Part shown: positions 36,144 to 44,613 of the stretch, in pieces | How the letters are laid out: each line of letters starts with the position of its first letter | How positions within the stretch are numbered: the first letter of the stretch is position 1 | Translations under genes and position numbers: made by a program | Notes under the pieces: model-generated | What the model saw: only the letters and a program-made list of their open reading frames with translations | The model's database searches: none | Told to the model about the DNA's origin: nothing | Assembly (NCBI GenBank): GCA_902464595.1 | Contig: CABQJX010000004.1 | Span: 1 to 64,000, forward strand | DNA length: 64,000 nucleotides | Direction of reading: 5' to 3' | Source of the DNA: an uncultured Lachnoclostridium sp. | Lineage (GTDB): Bacteria; Bacillota; Clostridia; Lachnospirales; Lachnospiraceae

Positions 36144-36370
36144 TTTAACAAACTCCTTTCCGCTTATCAAGAAACAATATTTCCGTTCTTTGTGCACTTT
36201 TGTTGAAAGCCCCTATTCTCCTTCCAGCCTTCCGTGCATCTTTTACATATTTACGCCATTTTTCCAGAAAATTCCCTGTCTTTCCCTAAGTCCGGTAGCG
36301 CGCACTTTTTACGGTCTGCGCACCTTATTACCGTTTTGCAGCCGGAGACGGCGGTCTGCTTTCAATGTCA

Positions 36371-36400
36371 TTGCAAAACCCGGAGAGGACATGTTATAAT
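36371..36400 (+). promoter_or_regulatory. Promoter of the AraC-type regulator
   Basis: TTGCAA (36371-36376), 18 bases, TATAAT (36395-36400) with extended TGT. It lies about 60-70 bases upstream of the regulator start, in the 477-base divergent gap that also holds the leader of the LplA-type gene. Confidence 0.55.
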
Positions 36401-36460
36401 GTGGTATGCTATGGGATCCAAAATCCCTTGACTGATTTTGATTTGATATGAACAAGGAAT

Positions 36461-38710
36461 GTGCTTGCAACTATGTGGAAACCAACTCGCTTTTTTATGA
36501 AACATACCGGGGAGCATACCTCCCCCTCCAGCCTCGCTTTCCAGAAATGGCTGCTTCTGTCCTACTCCCTTATTTTGATCTTTGTATTGGCAGTGGGTGT
36601 GTTTTTGTATCAGCTCTCTTACAAAGAGGTAAAATCCGGCATCGACGCCCAGGATAATACTATGCTGGCCGCCGCAGTCCGCCGTATGGACGCCAATATA
36701 AGCAATATCAGCAACGCTGCCAGGCAGCTGTCCGGCAGCTCCGACTTTACCACCCTGGCTGATTTTCCCACCTCCGATCCCTATCAATTTAATTATCTGG
36801 CTTATCAGACCCAGACAGCCCTGAAGGATTCTGCCATACTGCGGCAGCTTACCGCCAGCGATACCTTTATTTATCTGAAACAGACAGGGTACATTATTTC
36901 CGATACAGAATTTATCCCTTTTGGCTCCTATGCCAAATACCGCCTTTTCTGTACAGAGGATATGGCGGAAAAGATAAGGGAAACCTTAAACTCAGAAGAA
37001 CACCGGAGTTCCTTTATCCCCCTAAAGGAATTTGACAGCCGCCGGAATGGGTATCTTTATTTTTATCCCATCGCTACAGGAAATGTATTTTCTGAAAAAT
37101 ATATCCAGTCCTATCTCTGCTGCATCATCGATCAGGATATGGCACGGGAATACTTTTCCGGTATTCTGAAAAAAAATGGTTCTATTACGGCTCTGGATTC
37201 TTCCGGGAATTTAAAATTCAGTCTGACGGAGGGGACGCCGGAGGGCCAGACAGGAGACATGATCTCCACCTCCTTCACATCGGAATACAATAACTGGACC
37301 TACACCCTGTACCAGCCCGAAAGCCAGGCCTATTATTCCATCAATCAATACCGCACCTTCTTTACCGGGATCTGTCTTCTCTCTCTGATCCTGGGCGGGA
37401 TCATGATCTACTATTTTTCCCTGATCAGCAGCCGCCCGGTAGCGAAGATGGAAGATGAACTAGTCGTAAAGGAAAAGCTGGCGTCTTCCCTGAATGAACT
37501 GGTGGAAAAGAACCGCCCTCTGGTGGCAGAATCCTACATGCGCCGGATTATGGAAGGAAATGTACCCACCGATGACGAGATGGAATATATCCAGACAGAG
37601 CTCCATTTAAACCGGACAGGCGTCAAATACCATGTGCTCTACATTGAGGTATACCCTTCTGAGGATTACAATATCCAGCTGGACAATATGGCTCTCTGCC
37701 TGCAGAATTTTGATGTGCTGGTGCGGGATGCCCTGGAGCGGTATTTTCCTGATACAGGCTATCTTTATAAGCCTTCTCCCAGGATATTCGCCGTCCTCTT
37801 AGCCTCACCTGACTCCATGGATTTTGAACAGGTGACGGCAAAGGAAATTGAAATTTTCCATCAATTCCATGCGGAACTTTTAAATCTGTACGGGATCTGG
37901 AGCCGGGGCGGCTTTGGCCAGTGCAATGCCAAGCTGTCCAACACCTGGAAATCCTATCAGCAGGCAAAGGATGCCCGCTCCATCACCACGGCGGAGCGGT
38001 ATATCCTAAGCTACACCGACTTTATTCATTCCAGCGACATATACTATTATCCTGATATTATGGCGGCTCAGCTGACCAGCGCGATCTCCACCGGAAGCAG
38101 GGAGCAGGTGACGGAGATCTTCCGTCTGATCACCAAAGAAAATATGGTCAACCGTTCCCTTCCCCACTCCCAGCACCGCCAGCTTCTCACCGATGTGCAC
38201 AGCACCCTTTTTAAGAAGCGCTACAGCCTTTCCCTCTCTGAGGGGAAGACCTTTGAGGAAGGCTCCTCCGGCAAGGAAAAGCTGGATTATATTGACCGGC
38301 AGCTGTCAGAGGAATTGAACCTTAAAACTCTGGAACAGATCGCCCTGGAGCTGTGCGGATTCTGTGTTCAGGAAGGCAGCTCCAACGAACTGATCGCAAA
38401 GATCCGAACCTATATTACAGAAAATTATCACGATCCCAGCCTGTGCCTCACAAAAATATCCGATGAATTTAACATATCGGAAAACTATTTCAGCTCTCTG
38501 TTCAAAAAAGAGACGGGGGAAAACTTTTCCATTTATCTGGAAAAACTGAGGATGGCTAAGGCAAAAGAACTGGTTGAAAATTCAGACACCGGGCTTTCTA
38601 ATCTGTACCAATACCTGGGCTACAACAATGCCGCGTCCTTCCGGCGCGTGTTTAAAAAAACTTACGGAATTTCTCCGAAAGAAATGAGGGAACAGCATCA
38701 TGGATCATAA
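36461..38710 (+). CDS. Membrane-bound AraC-family transcriptional regulator
   Basis: A protein of up to 749 residues. A first membrane helix (about 30-52, LLLSYSLILIFVLAVGVFLY) and a second (about 300-322, GICLLSLILGGIMIYYF) bracket an extracellular sensor domain. A cytoplasmic region follows, with a C-terminal AraC double helix-turn-helix (about 645-745: SLCLTKISDEFNISENYFSS, YLGYNNAASFRRVFKKTYG). This YesN-like single-chain layout is typical of regulators of Lpl-type importers. The GTG at 36461 is the longest start; the ATG at 36473 is equally plausible because AAGGA lies between them in effect. Divergent from the importer it probably controls. Confidence 0.9.
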   Translation: MLATMWKPTRFFMKHTGEHTSPSSLAFQKWLLLSYSLILIFVLAVGVFLYQLSYKEVKSGIDAQDNTMLAAAVRRMDANISNISNAARQLSGSSDFTTLADFPTSDPYQFNYLAYQTQTALKDSAILRQLTASDTFIYLKQTGYIISDTEFIPFGSYAKYRLFCTEDMAEKIRETLNSEEHRSSFIPLKEFDSRRNGYLYFYPIATGNVFSEKYIQSYLCCIIDQDMAREYFSGILKKNGSITALDSSGNLKFSLTEGTPEGQTGDMISTSFTSEYNNWTYTLYQPESQAYYSINQYRTFFTGICLLSLILGGIMIYYFSLISSRPVAKMEDELVVKEKLASSLNELVEKNRPLVAESYMRRIMEGNVPTDDEMEYIQTELHLNRTGVKYHVLYIEVYPSEDYNIQLDNMALCLQNFDVLVRDALERYFPDTGYLYKPSPRIFAVLLASPDSMDFEQVTAKEIEIFHQFHAELLNLYGIWSRGGFGQCNAKLSNTWKSYQQAKDARSITTAERYILSYTDFIHSSDIYYYPDIMAAQLTSAISTGSREQVTEIFRLITKENMVNRSLPHSQHRQLLTDVHSTLFKKRYSLSLSEGKTFEEGSSGKEKLDYIDRQLSEELNLKTLEQIALELCGFCVQEGSSNELIAKIRTYITENYHDPSLCLTKISDEFNISENYFSSLFKKETGENFSIYLEKLRMAKAKELVENSDTGLSNLYQYLGYNNAASFRRVFKKTYGISPKEMREQHHGS

Positions 38711-40160
38711 GACATCAGAAAGCTGCTGGGAGCAGCTGTGGAACACCTTCACTGCCTGGGAAATACCCATACATGGGCTTTTGGTATCCCAGAAAGACAC
38801 ACTCCTATGGGAAAGCTACCAGCCGCCCTACCAGGCGGACACTCTTCACCGCATGTTTTCCATCACTAAGAGCTACTGCTCTTTAGCGGTCGGAAGCCTG
38901 GCGGCAGAGGGGAAGCTTTCCTTAGACGACCCCATCATCCGCTTTTTTCCGGAATATCTACCCCCGAATAAGGAGATCCATCCCTATCTAAGGGATATGA
39001 CCATACGCCATATGCTGAGGATGGAGACTTGTCACAGCTCCACCACCTACAAGCTCCATTCTGACCAGAACTGGGTGGAAAGCTTCTTTATTACCCCTCC
39101 CAGCCATAAGAGCGGCCAGATCTTTCTCTATGACACCTCCTCCAGCCATACCATGGCGGCATTGGTGAAAAAACTCACCGGGCAGGGCGTTTTAGATTAC
39201 CTGAGAGGGCAGTTTTTGGATTCCATTGGCTTTTCTAAGGAGGCCTATATCATTTCCGATCCCTTCGGCTCTGAGATGGGCGGCTCCGGGCTCATGGCCC
39301 GTCCGAGGGATCTGATGGCCACTGCCCGGTATATCATGGATCAGATCAAGCACGGCACGGATTCTTTCGCTGATTATCTGAGGGAGGCGGTAAGCTTCCA
39401 GACCCCCACCCTTCACTCCGGCCAGACTCTGGACGAACAGCAGGGCTATGGCTATCAGTTCTGGAGGATCCGCGACGGCTTCGCCATGTACGGCATGGGC
39501 GGACAGTACGTTCTCTTTTATCCCCAATGGGATCTGATCGCAGCCGTCACCGCCGACTCCCAGAACATTAAGGGAGGAACCCAGAAGATATTGGATGCCC
39601 TGAGGAGTGCAGTACTGACGGCCTGCCTCGGCAAAAACGCCTCTGGCATTCCATGTGCCGATACTTTCTATGGCCGCAATCCCGGCAGCGATGACTGCAG
39701 TACCGACAGCCCCGGCAGTGATCCGCTCCATGCCGGCAGCTCCTGCAGCGATCAGCTCCATACCGGAAGTGCCCCCAGGGATAACCTTCTCACCCCTGTT
39801 TTCTTCCACCTCCTGCCTTCTAAGAGCGGTTTTACCGATCTCTCCCTGAGGGCAGACAGCCAGGAGGGCTTTCTCACCCTCACGGGGCCGAAAGGGATCA
39901 GCCAGATCCCCTTTGGCTTTCACGGGCTGAAAACAGGGATCCTGTCCCCCTACGGGGAGCCCATCGCTTCCCGTGGACAATGGCTTGGCAGGGATTCCCT
40001 TCTTATCCGCACCCAGATCACCGGGGAATCGGTGGGATCCCTCACCTTCATGCTGCGCCTGCGCCCCGACGGCCTCACACTCTGGATGAAAAAGGTGGAG
40101 GAAACCTTCTTTGGCGAGTTTGACGGCTTCGCTGAAGGCGTAAGGGTAACAAAGGCATAG
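38700..40160 (+). CDS. Serine hydrolase, beta-lactamase/esterase (class C-like) family
   Basis: A 486-residue protein. The catalytic SxxK is SITK (Ser54, Lys57); the second motif is YDT at Tyr144; GMGGQY later replaces the KTG-like strand. Family members include esterases, and within this locus an acyl esterase for pectin side groups is more likely than a lactamase. Residues about 312-360 are a Gly/Ser-rich repeat insertion separating the catalytic part from a C-terminal beta domain (about 365-486). It starts inside the AraC gene (11-base overlap). No signal peptide. Confidence 0.82.
   Translation: MDHKTSESCWEQLWNTFTAWEIPIHGLLVSQKDTLLWESYQPPYQADTLHRMFSITKSYCSLAVGSLAAEGKLSLDDPIIRFFPEYLPPNKEIHPYLRDMTIRHMLRMETCHSSTTYKLHSDQNWVESFFITPPSHKSGQIFLYDTSSSHTMAALVKKLTGQGVLDYLRGQFLDSIGFSKEAYIISDPFGSEMGGSGLMARPRDLMATARYIMDQIKHGTDSFADYLREAVSFQTPTLHSGQTLDEQQGYGYQFWRIRDGFAMYGMGGQYVLFYPQWDLIAAVTADSQNIKGGTQKILDALRSAVLTACLGKNASGIPCADTFYGRNPGSDDCSTDSPGSDPLHAGSSCSDQLHTGSAPRDNLLTPVFFHLLPSKSGFTDLSLRADSQEGFLTLTGPKGISQIPFGFHGLKTGILSPYGEPIASRGQWLGRDSLLIRTQITGESVGSLTFMLRLRPDGLTLWMKKVEETFFGEFDGFAEGVRVTKA
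39685..39780. repeat. Approximately 30-bp repeats within the serine hydrolase gene
   Basis: GGCAGCGATGACTGC, GGCAGTGATCCGCTC and GGCAGCTCCTGCAGCGATC start successive related units, read as GSDDCSTDSP, GSDPLHA, GSSCSDQLHT and GSAPRD. In the opposite frame the decapeptide periodicity is even clearer (GMELIAAGAA, GMERITAGAV, GTAVIAAGIA). It forms the linker between the catalytic and C-terminal domains. Confidence 0.7.
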
Positions 40161-40207
40161 CTTCCCCATGGAATCATCCCCATCACAAACGATTAAGGAG
40201 ACATCAC

Positions 40208-41329
40208 ATGAAAATACTAGACCGTTACATCGACCAGCTCATCGATCAAAGCACCCCTGAAGCTCCTGTATGGAACATTGAAAAAATCCGCAGCGGCGGA
40301 CGTTCTACCTGGAATTATATTGATGGTTGTATGATCAAGGCCATCCTGGAGCTGTATCTCATTACAAAAAAACAGAAATACCTGGACTTTGCCGATGCCT
40401 TCATCGACCATTTTGTCCGGGAGGACGGCTCCATTGAGTCCTACGACCCCAAGGAATGCAATCTGGACAATGTAAATGCAGGAAAAACCTTGTTTGAGCT
40501 CTACGCTCTCACTGGGAAGGAAAAATACCGCCGTGCCATCGATACGGTATACAGCCAGCTGAACATACAGCCCCGCACCTCTACTGGGAATTTCTGGCAC
40601 AAACAGATCTATCCCCATCAGATCTGGCTGGATGGGCTTTATATGGCACAGCCCTTCTATATGCAGTACGAAGCTGCCTACCATGACTGCAAAAACTGTC
40701 AGGATTCCTATCAGCAGTTTCTCCATGTGTACGATCTCATGCGGGATACAAGAAATGGACTGTACTATCACGCCTACGATGATTCCCGCCAGATGTTCTG
40801 GTGTGATAAAGTCACCGGCCTCTCCTCCAACTTTTGGCTCAGGGCCCTTGGCTGGTATGCCATGGCTCTGGTAGATACCATGGAAGTCATGCCTGATTCC
40901 ATGAAGGAAGAAAAAAAACGCCTCCAGGAAATCTACCGGGAGCTCATCGACTCCATGCTCCCCTACCAGGACGAAGCTACGGGCATGTGGTATCAGGTAG
41001 TCAACCGCGGCGGCATCTCCCCCAATTATCTGGAGGAATCCGGCTCCGCTATTTTTGCCTATGCCATCATGAAAAGCGTGCGCCTTCATTATCTTCCTGA
41101 GGAATACTACCAATATGGCTATAAGGCATTCCAGGGAATCTGCAGCACCTATCTGTCAGAAGAAAATGGACATCTGAAATTAGGCGGGATCTGTCTGGTT
41201 GCAGGCCTTGGAAATAAAGAAAAGCGGGAAGGGACCTTTGATTATTATATGAGGGAGCCAATTGTAGAAAACGAGGCCAAGGGCATCGCTCCCCTGATCC
41301 TTGCTTACATCGAGACCATGATGCGTTAA
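40208..41329 (+). CDS. Unsaturated rhamnogalacturonyl hydrolase (GH105, YteR-like)
   Basis: A 373-residue alpha/alpha-barrel enzyme that releases unsaturated galacturonic acid from the ends made by pectate/rhamnogalacturonan lyases. HQIWLDGLYMAQPF carries the catalytic Asp142, and LDNVNAGK carries the second Asp (87). GLSSNFWLRALGWYAMALVD is the conserved barrel segment. Length equals YteR. No signal peptide, so it acts on imported products. AAGGAG stands before the ATG. Its presence implies that lyase-generated oligomers are imported. Confidence 0.93.
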   Translation: MKILDRYIDQLIDQSTPEAPVWNIEKIRSGGRSTWNYIDGCMIKAILELYLITKKQKYLDFADAFIDHFVREDGSIESYDPKECNLDNVNAGKTLFELYALTGKEKYRRAIDTVYSQLNIQPRTSTGNFWHKQIYPHQIWLDGLYMAQPFYMQYEAAYHDCKNCQDSYQQFLHVYDLMRDTRNGLYYHAYDDSRQMFWCDKVTGLSSNFWLRALGWYAMALVDTMEVMPDSMKEEKKRLQEIYRELIDSMLPYQDEATGMWYQVVNRGGISPNYLEESGSAIFAYAIMKSVRLHYLPEEYYQYGYKAFQGICSTYLSEENGHLKLGGICLVAGLGNKEKREGTFDYYMREPIVENEAKGIAPLILAYIETMMR

Positions 41330-41377
41330 GAACTCCCAACCACAGGCGGCTGTAACCGCCGGAAAGGAAAGAATCCT

Positions 41378-42217
41378 ATGAAGATCCAACATTTTCAGAT
41401 CCCTGTTACGGATGAGGAATGCGGACATCACCGCCAGACCCCGGCAGCGGAGCTGACTGCCTATCTGTTATCCCCGGTGTCCTGCCGCCCCGCTTCCCTC
41501 CGCCCTGCTGTTATCCTCTGCCCCGGCGGCGGCTACAGCCACGTGTCCGAGCGGGAGGATCAGCCTGTGGCCATGGAATTTCTGGCTTCCGGATGCCATG
41601 TATTTTCCCTTCACTACAGCGTTTCCCCTGAAACCTTCCCCACTGCCCTTATGGAGCTGGCAAAAGCTATGCTCTTCATCCGGGAAAATGCTTCCCGCTG
41701 GTTCATCGATCCATCCCGCATCATGGTGTGCGGCTTCTCTGCAGGAGGCCATCTGGCCGGATGCCTGGGGATGCTGTGGAACCGGGAATTTCTCTGGAAG
41801 CCCCTGGGAGCAGAGCCGAAACAGCTAAGGCCCGATGGGATGATCCTATGCTACCCCGTCATCACCTCCGGTGAACACTGCCATGCCCCCTCCTTTGAAC
41901 AGCTTTTGGGAAAAGATTCCCACGATCCCCAAAAGCGGGAGCTTGTCTCCCTGGAGCTTTTAGCCGGCCCTCATACCCCGCCTACCTTCCTGTGGCATAC
42001 CTGGACTGATCAAACGGTTCCTGTGGAAAATTCCCTGCTTCTGGCCACGGCTTTAAAAAAGGCCGGAGTCAGCCTGGAAATGCACATCTACCCTCAGGGA
42101 AAGCACGGCCTTTCCCTGGCCACGGAGGAGGTATCTGACCTGAAGAACGACTGTCTTGTTCCCCATTGTCAGGATTGGATCAAGCTGGTAAAAGAATGGA
42201 TCAAAGAAAGGGATTGA
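41378..42217 (+). CDS. Alpha/beta hydrolase, acetylesterase-like
   Basis: A 279-residue esterase/lipase of the BD-FAE/acetylxylan esterase group. The oxyanion block reads CPGGGYSHVSEREDQPVA, the nucleophile elbow GFSAGGHLAG, and the Asp/His regions LWHTWTDQTVPVENS and YPQGKHGLSL. No signal peptide. Probably removes acetyl or other acyl groups from imported pectin oligomers. AAAGGAA lies about 14 bases from the ATG, so the ribosome site is ordinary. Followed by the DeoR gene after 7 bases. Confidence 0.88.
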   Translation: MKIQHFQIPVTDEECGHHRQTPAAELTAYLLSPVSCRPASLRPAVILCPGGGYSHVSEREDQPVAMEFLASGCHVFSLHYSVSPETFPTALMELAKAMLFIRENASRWFIDPSRIMVCGFSAGGHLAGCLGMLWNREFLWKPLGAEPKQLRPDGMILCYPVITSGEHCHAPSFEQLLGKDSHDPQKRELVSLELLAGPHTPPTFLWHTWTDQTVPVENSLLLATALKKAGVSLEMHIYPQGKHGLSLATEEVSDLKNDCLVPHCQDWIKLVKEWIKERD

Positions 42218-42224
42218 GGCAGAT

Positions 42225-42974
42225 ATGCTGAAAGAAGAACGTCAGGCTCTGATTTTAAATAAACTTCACACCTCCGGCAAGGTAGTGGTGAGCAGGCTGG
42301 CTGTGGACCTGAATGTGTCTGAGGATACCATCAGGCGGGATCTTCTGGACCTGGATCAGAAAGGTTTAGTGAAACGGGTATTTGGGGGAGCCATTCCCAT
42401 GGAACGCCCCGTGATCAACTTTTTTGACCGGGAAGCCACAGAGGTAGAGCTGAAACAGCGCCTGGCCCTCAAGGCCCTGGGATTTCTTGAAAAGGATCAG
42501 CTCGTGGCTATTGACGGCAGCAGCACCAACCTCCAGCTGGCCAAAAATATTCCCAACGGCCTGAAGATCACCGTGCTCACCAACAGCTATTCCATCGCCC
42601 ATGCCTGTTCCATGAAGGATCAGGTGGAGGTCATTGTATTGGGAGGACAGCTGTTAAAAGAATCCATGACCAGCGTAGGTGAAACCGCCGCCAGACAGGC
42701 GGCTCTGTACCACCCGGATCTCTGCTTTATGGGCGTGTATGCAGTCCACCCGGAATATGGCATGACCATCCCCTATCCCGATGAAGTAAGCATCAAACGG
42801 CAGCTGATCGAGTCCTCCCGCCGGGTGATCGCCCTGGTCAACCCCATTAAGCTCAATACGGTATCCCGTTATCATGTGTGCGGGATCGAGGACTTTACCA
42901 CCCTGATCACAGACGACGGGGTTTCTGAGGAAATATCCGCAGAATACCGCAATAAAGGGCTTGATTTCTTGTAA
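42225..42974 (+). CDS. DeoR-family transcriptional regulator
   Basis: A 249-residue repressor. The N-terminal helix-turn-helix spans about 6-57 (VVVSRLAVDLNVSEDTIRRD), followed by GGAIP and the DeoR sensor domain with QLVAIDGSSTNLQLAKNI. DeoR regulators respond to phosphorylated sugars. It is the last gene of the plus-strand pectin series and lies just before the transaldolase gene, whose promoter has three phased repeats, so that gene is the likely target. Confidence 0.9.
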   Translation: MLKEERQALILNKLHTSGKVVVSRLAVDLNVSEDTIRRDLLDLDQKGLVKRVFGGAIPMERPVINFFDREATEVELKQRLALKALGFLEKDQLVAIDGSSTNLQLAKNIPNGLKITVLTNSYSIAHACSMKDQVEVIVLGGQLLKESMTSVGETAARQAALYHPDLCFMGVYAVHPEYGMTIPYPDEVSIKRQLIESSRRVIALVNPIKLNTVSRYHVCGIEDFTTLITDDGVSEEISAEYRNKGLDFL

Positions 42975-43006
42975 TACTACGCATTTGTCCAATAACTATT
43001 GCAAAC

Positions 43007-43032
43007 TTATGCACATTTATGCTGTTTTATGC
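43007..43032. promoter_or_regulatory. Three 10-bp-phased TTATGC repeats upstream of the aldolase promoter
   Basis: TTATGC occurs at 43007-43012, 43017-43022 and 43027-43032, exactly 10 bases apart, ending 9 bases before the -35 at 43042. Helically phased direct repeats beside a promoter suggest a regulator lying along one face of the DNA. The adjacent DeoR protein is the natural candidate. Confidence 0.5.
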
Positions 43033-43041
43033 TGTTTTCCC

Positions 43042-43069
43042 TTGACATGGACAGTATATGAGCTATAAT
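43042..43069 (+). promoter_or_regulatory. Promoter of the transaldolase/F6P-aldolase gene
   Basis: TTGACA (43042-43047), 16 bases, TATAAT (43064-43069), about 65 bases before the ATG. One of the strongest promoters in the window. Confidence 0.75.
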
Positions 43070-43133
43070 ACAGATATAGATAAAAGGAGAGGGACAGAAT
43101 TTCCTGCCCCGTACATTCAGGAGGGTATTGACT

Positions 43134-43787
43134 ATGAAATTTTTTGTGGACACAGCTAATGTAGAAGACATCAAAAAAGCAAATGATATGGGTATCATCT
43201 GCGGAGTTACCACGAACCCATCTCTGATCGCAAAAGAGGGACGGGATTTTGCCGAGGTGATCAAGGAGATCACTGAGATCGTAGACGGCCCCATCAGCGG
43301 CGAGGTGAAGGCTACCACCGTAGATGCAGAAGGTATGATCAAAGAAGGACGTGAGATCGCTGCTATTCATCCAAACATGGTTGTTAAGATCCCAATGACT
43401 GTAGAGGGCTTAAAGGCAGTAAAGGTTCTTCACGCAGAAGGAATCAAGACCAACGTTACTCTGATCTTCTCCGCTGCACAGGCACTGTTAGCCGCAAGAG
43501 CAGGCGCTACCTACGTTTCCCCATTCTTAGGCCGTCTTGACGACATTTCCATGCCAGGCATCGATCTGATCTACGATATTACCGAGATCTTCCAGATGCA
43601 CAACATCGAGACTGAGATCATCGCAGCCAGCGTCCGCAATCCGATCCACGTGATCGACTGTGCAAAGGCAGGCGCTGACATCGCCACCGTTCCTTACAAG
43701 GTTCTGGAGCAGATGACAAAGCATCCTCTTACCGATCAGGGAATCGCAAAATTCCAGGCTGATTACAAAGCAGTATTTGGAGAATAA
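43134..43787 (+). CDS. fsa: Transaldolase-like fructose-6-phosphate aldolase
   Basis: A 217-residue TalC/FSA-type aldolase. MKFFVDTANVEDIKKA, GVTTNPSLIAKEG and the Schiff-base lysine in NMVVKIPMT (Lys85) are diagnostic, with the GRLDDISMPG loop and the C-terminal helix. It acts in central sugar metabolism, either as transaldolase or F6P aldolase. A TTG at 43128 is in frame, but AGGAGG at 43120-43125 points to the ATG at 43134. Codon use is very regular and the promoter strong, so it is probably highly expressed. Confidence 0.92.
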   Translation: MKFFVDTANVEDIKKANDMGIICGVTTNPSLIAKEGRDFAEVIKEITEIVDGPISGEVKATTVDAEGMIKEGREIAAIHPNMVVKIPMTVEGLKAVKVLHAEGIKTNVTLIFSAAQALLAARAGATYVSPFLGRLDDISMPGIDLIYDITEIFQMHNIETEIIAASVRNPIHVIDCAKAGADIATVPYKVLEQMTKHPLTDQGIAKFQADYKAVFGE

Positions 43788-43853
43788 AACAGAATGAAAA
43801 AATGCCCCTTTCAGGCCAGACAGCATAGATTGTTCATGACAACCATACGCTGA

Positions 43854-43880
43854 CCGCCCCGAAAGGGGTGTTTTTATTTT
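43854..43880 (+). terminator. Terminator after the aldolase gene
   Basis: CGCCCC, a GAAA tetraloop and GGGGTG form a short strong hairpin followed by TTTTTATTTT. The GNRA-type loop is typical of efficient intrinsic terminators. Confidence 0.85.
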
Positions 43881-43923
43881 CGATTTCAGATTTCGTAAAC
43901 CTCTGAAGTTTTCTCTGAGCTTC

Positions 43924-44586
43924 TTACATGATCCTCACGTTCTTTAACGCCCCTGTCTTAGAAAACTGGGTCCACTCGCACACATTCACCGCATGGTCGC
44001 CGATCCGCTCCAGATATTTGGCTACCATCAAAAGATCGATCCCCTGATCCGCCTGGTCTGGGGAGGATTTTAACAGCTCGATCACATCTGTTTTTACCTG
44101 GTTAAACAGATCGTCCACCTGGTCATCTCTTTCAATGATCTTCATGGAAGCCTCCACGTCCTGAACGATAAATGCTTCAATGGCGTCATGGAGCATACTG
44201 CTGGCACAGGAGGCCATAACCGGCAGATGCTTTACAATGTGATATGCATGCTCACTCTTGATGCGCAGGATCAGCTCCGCAATATCGGAGGCGTGATCCC
44301 CGATGCGCTCCAGATCCGTCACCACCTTCAAAGCCGTGGACACCAGCCTCAGATCATTTGCCACTGGCTGCTGGCGCAGAATCAAGGAAAGGCAGCGGGA
44401 CTCAATGGCCCTCTCCATATCGTTAATGGTGCGGTCCCCCTTGATCACTTCCTCCGCCGACTCATAATCCTGATCCTCAAAGGCAGTAAAGGTCTGCTCA
44501 ATGGCCTTTTCCACCATTTTTGCCATTTCTTTTAAATCCTGTTTTAACGCTTCTAATTCATGCTCGTAAGTTACCCGTAAACTCAT
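43924..44586 (-). CDS. phoU: Phosphate transport regulator PhoU
   Basis: A 220-residue all-helical protein of two repeated three-helix bundles with metal-binding patterns DLERIGDHASDIAE and KYLERIGDHAVNVCEW. It links the Pst transporter to the PhoR kinase and restrains phosphate uptake. Last gene of pstSCAB-phoU, 27 bases after pstB. Confidence 0.95.
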   Translation of the reverse strand: MSLRVTYEHELEALKQDLKEMAKMVEKAIEQTFTAFEDQDYESAEEVIKGDRTINDMERAIESRCLSLILRQQPVANDLRLVSTALKVVTDLERIGDHASDIAELILRIKSEHAYHIVKHLPVMASCASSMLHDAIEAFIVQDVEASMKIIERDDQVDDLFNQVKTDVIELLKSSPDQADQGIDLLMVAKYLERIGDHAVNVCEWTQFSKTGALKNVRIM

Positions 44587-44613
44587 TCGGATCCCTCCCT
44601 TCTTCCCTACTTT

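Noticed and set aside
39192..40169. 325-residue open frame on the minus strand
   Set aside because: Lies entirely within the serine hydrolase gene, has no ribosome site or recognisable domain, and its repeats mirror the coding repeat of the real gene.
40217..41113. 298-residue open frame on the minus strand
   Set aside because: Exact shadow of the GH105 gene; no family features and no plausible start.
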